Part shown: positions 61,449 to 64,000 of the stretch, one piece after another | How positions within the stretch are numbered: the first letter of the stretch is position 1 | Layout: each line of letters starts with the position of its first letter | Source of the DNA: DATFVA01 sp963811905 | Lineage (GTDB): Bacteria; Bacteroidota; Ignavibacteria; Ignavibacteriales; Ignavibacteriaceae | Reading direction: 5' to 3' | DNA: 64,000 bases | Assembly: GCA_963811905.1 (NCBI GenBank) | Contig: CAWETK010000022.1 | Span: forward strand, 17,594-81,593 | The notes under the pieces: model-generated | Told to the model about the DNA's origin: nothing | Databases searched by the model: none | The model's input: the letters and a program-made list of their open reading frames with translations, nothing else | Program-made: the position numbers and the translations under genes

Positions 61449-62351
61449 AATTATACCTTTCTATAATATCCTTTGCTCGATACCTAAACTTAAAGCCTTT
61501 AAAATGATGGTACCAATCTTCAAGAGAATTTTTATATAAGAATAGTAAATAATAACCCAAAACATTCTTCGCGATACTAATAAGTTCAGGCCAATTTTCA
61601 ATTGTAGGTTTAATTATTTTGTCATTCTTATCAGCCGAAGATCCATGGACCATTCTACTCCGTGCATCATAGAGCTTTAATAATAGGTGGTAAGCATTTT
61701 GGCGGCGATCTGGTGCTTTCTCAGCAACCCACGAATTATATAATGCAAATCGATATCTTAGTTCAGAAATACCTTCAATCAGAGATTCCAAAGAAATAGT
61801 TAGGTCTATAATACTGTCCATGAAGCCTCTGGTTTTGACAATGCAGCATTAAATCTTGAAAGTGTTAAGAGAAGATTCTGATTTTTTTGACAACAAACAT
61901 TGATTACGGTAAGGAATTCACTCGTTGTTTTCCTTGAGATTTTATTGCCTATATTATATATGGGACCCATCGACTTTGAATCAACTAACAAAGGTAAATC
62001 AAAAATGCTTTGGAGTTTAAGAATCCGTTTTTGTAAGAATATTATTCCGAATGATAAGGCAACTGGATTTGAATTTGTAAAATAATTGAGTAGAAAAGAA
62101 ATTTTTGATATTTCATCTATTATGGAAGTATGTTCTGAGAGCTTATTAAAATTAAGTATATGTATACATTTGGTATGTTTGTTTAATAAATGATGATAAA
62201 TATCATACTTGGGATTCTGAAACAATTCATATTCAGCTTGAGATATTCTACCGATCCATAAATCATCGGTTAAATACCAGGTAGGTCCTTTAAATGTTTT
62301 AACAGATTTGTTTAAAATTGGTATTATCAATTTCGAAGACATTGTTTGCAT
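61408..62351 (-). pseudogene. Apea-like HEPN-domain protein, one frameshift
   Basis: Two adjacent frames make one protein. The first (62351-61806) has an N-terminal domain ending LSRFNAALSKPEAS. The second resumes MDSIIDLTISLESLIEGISE followed by LRYRFALYNSWVAEK and LYDARSRMVHGSS, the R-x4-H-type HEPN ribonuclease motif. One missing A near 61820 explains the break. The repaired length is about 314 residues. HEPN nucleases of this group are common in abortive-infection and toxin modules. It is coupled to the DGQHR gene and may form one functional unit with it. Confidence 0.75.
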
Positions 62352-62364
62352 AGTAATTTATATT

Positions 62365-63114
62365 TTAGTTGACACGTTTAATCTTTGAACTCCAGCTACC
62401 ATTTACTGAGTTAGAATTATGGAGCAAATGCAAAATTATTTTTGTTGGAGATTTGCCATCTAAACCTATAATATTCCCTATAGCTATTAACTTTAATGAA
62501 TCATACACCAAATTAGACTCATAGGAGAAATGATTACCATTCATTTCCCTAAGCTCGTCTGGGAGATAAAAACCAGAAAAAGAATTACCGCCACCTCCCA
62601 ATTTCCTTGGCTTGATATAATATTGCTGCGCAAAATATGAAAGATTAAATAAGGCGGCTGTTAGTTGTTCGATATTATTCAAGGTATCAAAGATACAATC
62701 AGTAAGAATAATATCACCGAACTTACCGATATATTTTCCTTTAATGATAACATTGTTGTATTTCTTGATTTCAAATAATTTAGGATCAATGTTATTTTGA
62801 AAAAAACATTTAATTCCACCATGGGTAGATGTGCCGGATAAAATGATATAATTTTGGCCAAGGGAATCAGATTTTATATCATAAACAAATCCCTCAATTC
62901 TGAGGATTTTACCTGAGTATTTTTTATCACCATAAAGTTCGTTTTTATTGAATTCATCGACTATCGATTTAGCGTCAAGATTAAAATCAGGTTGCCTATT
63001 AGACATATCAGAGCAGGAAACAATAAAAACCAAGGAAAGAAAAATGTACTTTGTGCTATAAATCCTGGGAGATATTTTTATATAAAGCCACGATAATAAT
63101 GAGATTAACGCCAA
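62365..63114 (-). CDS. putative lipoprotein with tRNA_anti-like OB-fold domain
   Basis: The 249-residue protein has a hydrophobic start and lipobox-like YIFLSLVFIVSC near residue 34. The OB-fold segment NELYGDKKYSGKILRIEGFV then YIILSGTSTHGGIKCFF resembles the tRNA_anti-like family of small envelope proteins. The following HIS/Gly-rich LGGGGNSFSGFYL and strand-rich region look pilin-like. The only upstream start is TTG at 63114, and no ATG precedes the signal sequence, so the start is uncertain. The strong AT content differs from the housekeeping genes. Confidence 0.6.
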   Translation of the reverse strand: MALISLLSWLYIKISPRIYSTKYIFLSLVFIVSCSDMSNRQPDFNLDAKSIVDEFNKNELYGDKKYSGKILRIEGFVYDIKSDSLGQNYIILSGTSTHGGIKCFFQNNIDPKLFEIKKYNNVIIKGKYIGKFGDIILTDCIFDTLNNIEQLTAALFNLSYFAQQYYIKPRKLGGGGNSFSGFYLPDELREMNGNHFSYESNLVYDSLKLIAIGNIIGLDGKSPTKIILHLLHNSNSVNGSWSSKIKRVN

Positions 63115-63209
63115 AATAACATCCTGGAAGCGGTTATAAAAATCGGATATACAAATCTAAAACTGATGTAATCATTTTTGGTATGAAATAGTAAGATTTA
63201 TAATGGATG

Positions 63210-63656
63210 TCATTTCCTTTTTATTGCAAATCCGGAAGCTTTAATACCTTGAACAACTATTTCACCATTAGTTCTGGGCAAGGCATCTTCAATTTGCAAT
63301 CTAACAACTGCATTGGCACCCATCTTTTTTGTATAATTATATAAACTATCTAAAACTTCACTTGCTGTAATTTTACCCACAAACCAATTAGAAAAAGAAG
63401 TACCACGATCCCAGGTATCCGAACTATTATAGATTTTATTCTCGTCTTCAGTTACCGCGGGGTAAAGAGATATTTCAATCATTCCAATTGCATCGTATTC
63501 ACCATTATAAGGTTCCGGGGTGAATAAAAAGCCTTTGGAGGTATATTTGGTAAAATCGTAACCTTTTACAATAGAGGTTTTTGAAACTTCGTATCCCTCT
63601 TTACACCCTGCAAATAAAAGAATTACGCCGGCAAACAAAAAAAGTATGTATTTCAT
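63210..63656 (-). CDS. lipoprotein, YbjQ-like
   Basis: The 148-residue lipoprotein has lipobox LLFAGC (Cys18). Its C-terminal half contains SLYNYTKKMGANAVVRLQIE, reminiscent of the YbjQ/heavy-metal-binding (DUF74-like) fold in which A…GANAVV is conserved. The resemblance is weak. It ends GIKASGFAIKRK. It probably resides in the outer-membrane inner leaflet. There is no operon partner within 90 bases. Confidence 0.65.
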   Translation of the reverse strand: MKYILFLFAGVILLFAGCKEGYEVSKTSIVKGYDFTKYTSKGFLFTPEPYNGEYDAIGMIEISLYPAVTEDENKIYNSSDTWDRGTSFSNWFVGKITASEVLDSLYNYTKKMGANAVVRLQIEDALPRTNGEIVVQGIKASGFAIKRK

Positions 63657-63779
63657 ATCGTAAGCCTATCAGATATTTTATTCTAAGTTTTTCTGTGAGA
63701 GATCTGCATTACCCTAAATACTCCCGCTGTAATTCAATGAAAATTATGATATTAAGTTTAATAAGTCAATCCGAGGAGA

Positions 63780-63977
63780 TTATTTTGAGTTTAATTTGGA
63801 TTCCAGGAAGGATTTGAATTTTACCAGGTCTTGCTGACATTTCATGCAGGAACAGGCTTCTTTTTCAAGTTTGTAGACGCGGTAGAGAGCTTCAGAGATG
63901 GCTTTTTGTTTGTATTCAGGCTCTGATTTGTGGATTTCACGCCGGAATAATTCACTATAGAACTTATCCTTATTCAT
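63780..63977 (-). CDS. small Cys-containing hypothetical protein
   Basis: The 65-residue alpha-helical protein (MNKDKFYSELFRREIHKSEP start) has the cluster CSCMKC in its second half, a possible zinc or metal site. It ends in LVKFKSFLESKLNSK. I prefer the ATG at 63977 to the TTG three codons earlier. A perfect 16-bp palindrome touches the start region. The family is unrecognised. Confidence 0.5.
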   Translation of the reverse strand: MNKDKFYSELFRREIHKSEPEYKQKAISEALYRVYKLEKEACSCMKCQQDLVKFKSFLESKLNSK

Positions 63978-63978
63978 A

Positions 63979-63994
63979 CCATACAAATGTATGG
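63979..63994. promoter_or_regulatory. operator-like palindrome CCATACA-AA-TGTATGG
   Basis: Perfect 7-bp arms with a two-base centre lie immediately upstream of the ATG at 63977, over the ribosome-binding position. The placement suits autorepression or a small RNA hairpin. Confidence 0.4.
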
Positions 63995-64000
63995 CAAGGC

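Noticed and set aside
59414..64000. Complete integrative element with att sites
   Set aside because: No repeat of the tRNA-Val 3' end and no integrase were found within the window, so boundaries cannot be claimed.

Overview
The window most likely comes from the Ignavibacteria/Chlorobi side of the Bacteroidetes-Chlorobi (FCB) group. This is inferred from the coding content. Three secreted proteins end in type IX secretion (T9SS)-style modules, two of them with the YPNPFNPS signature. Two PorV/PorQ-like outer-membrane proteins, Bacteroidetes-type 800-residue FtsX/MacB permeases, a two-subunit-type methylmalonyl-CoA mutase and a fused E2-E1 2-oxoglutarate dehydrogenase fit the same picture. Base composition is AT-leaning and no rRNA is present. 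Two tRNA genes (Gly-CCC, Val-TAC) lie at 59.2-59.4 kb.

Layout. 1-7.6 kb: three tandem FtsX-type ABC permeases on the + strand, the first cut by the window edge and broken by a 1-base insertion. 7.7-14 kb: aldo/keto reductase, two T9SS-tagged repeat proteins, and a DUF971-TrmH-like methyltransferase pair. 14.2-30 kb: a long minus-strand housekeeping stretch (NfeD protease, ribBA, yajC, tgt, CNNM/CorC-like protein, UbiA-type prenyltransferase, methylmalonyl-CoA mutase, mutL, folA, thyA, glycerate kinase), mostly translationally coupled by ATGA or TAATG overlaps. 28.2-36.4 kb: an exopolysaccharide-type cluster (four glycosyltransferases, a flippase, an asparagine-synthase-like protein lacking the N-terminal Cys, a FemAB/GNAT-like protein). 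36.9-43.3 kb: a cell-envelope operon (two PorV-like proteins, a propeller protein, a lipoprotein, a site-2 protease, a DUF1207-like outer-membrane protein). 43.4-49.3 kb: a GxxExxY gene bracketed by 30-bp inverted repeats, a radical SAM/GT2/polysaccharide-deacetylase operon, two PIN-type toxin-antitoxin pairs and an orphan MNT nucleotidyltransferase. 49.4-58.6 kb: GNAT, rtcB-archease, EamA exporter, a broken third PIN module, pdxH and kgd. 59.2-64 kb: a tRNA-flanked accessory region with a SymE-like/zinc-ribbon pair, an array of interleaved inverted repeats, a HEPN + DGQHR gene pair carrying three apparent single-base frameshifts, and small lipoproteins.

The most unusual material is non-coding. 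A 151-bp intergenic element occurs twice, at 15794-15944 and 58623-58773. In each copy three palindromes centred on AAA are spaced identically (71 and 67 bp between centres). Other non-coding structures are the inverted-repeat-bounded GxxExxY element, 16 copies of an 8-bp tandem repeat between envelope genes, a 45-bp tandem repeat upstream of the NfeD gene, and the interleaved inverted repeats beside the SymE-like gene. Apparent frameshifts cluster in accessory genes. They could be real decay or single-base assembly errors, and the sequence alone cannot separate the two.
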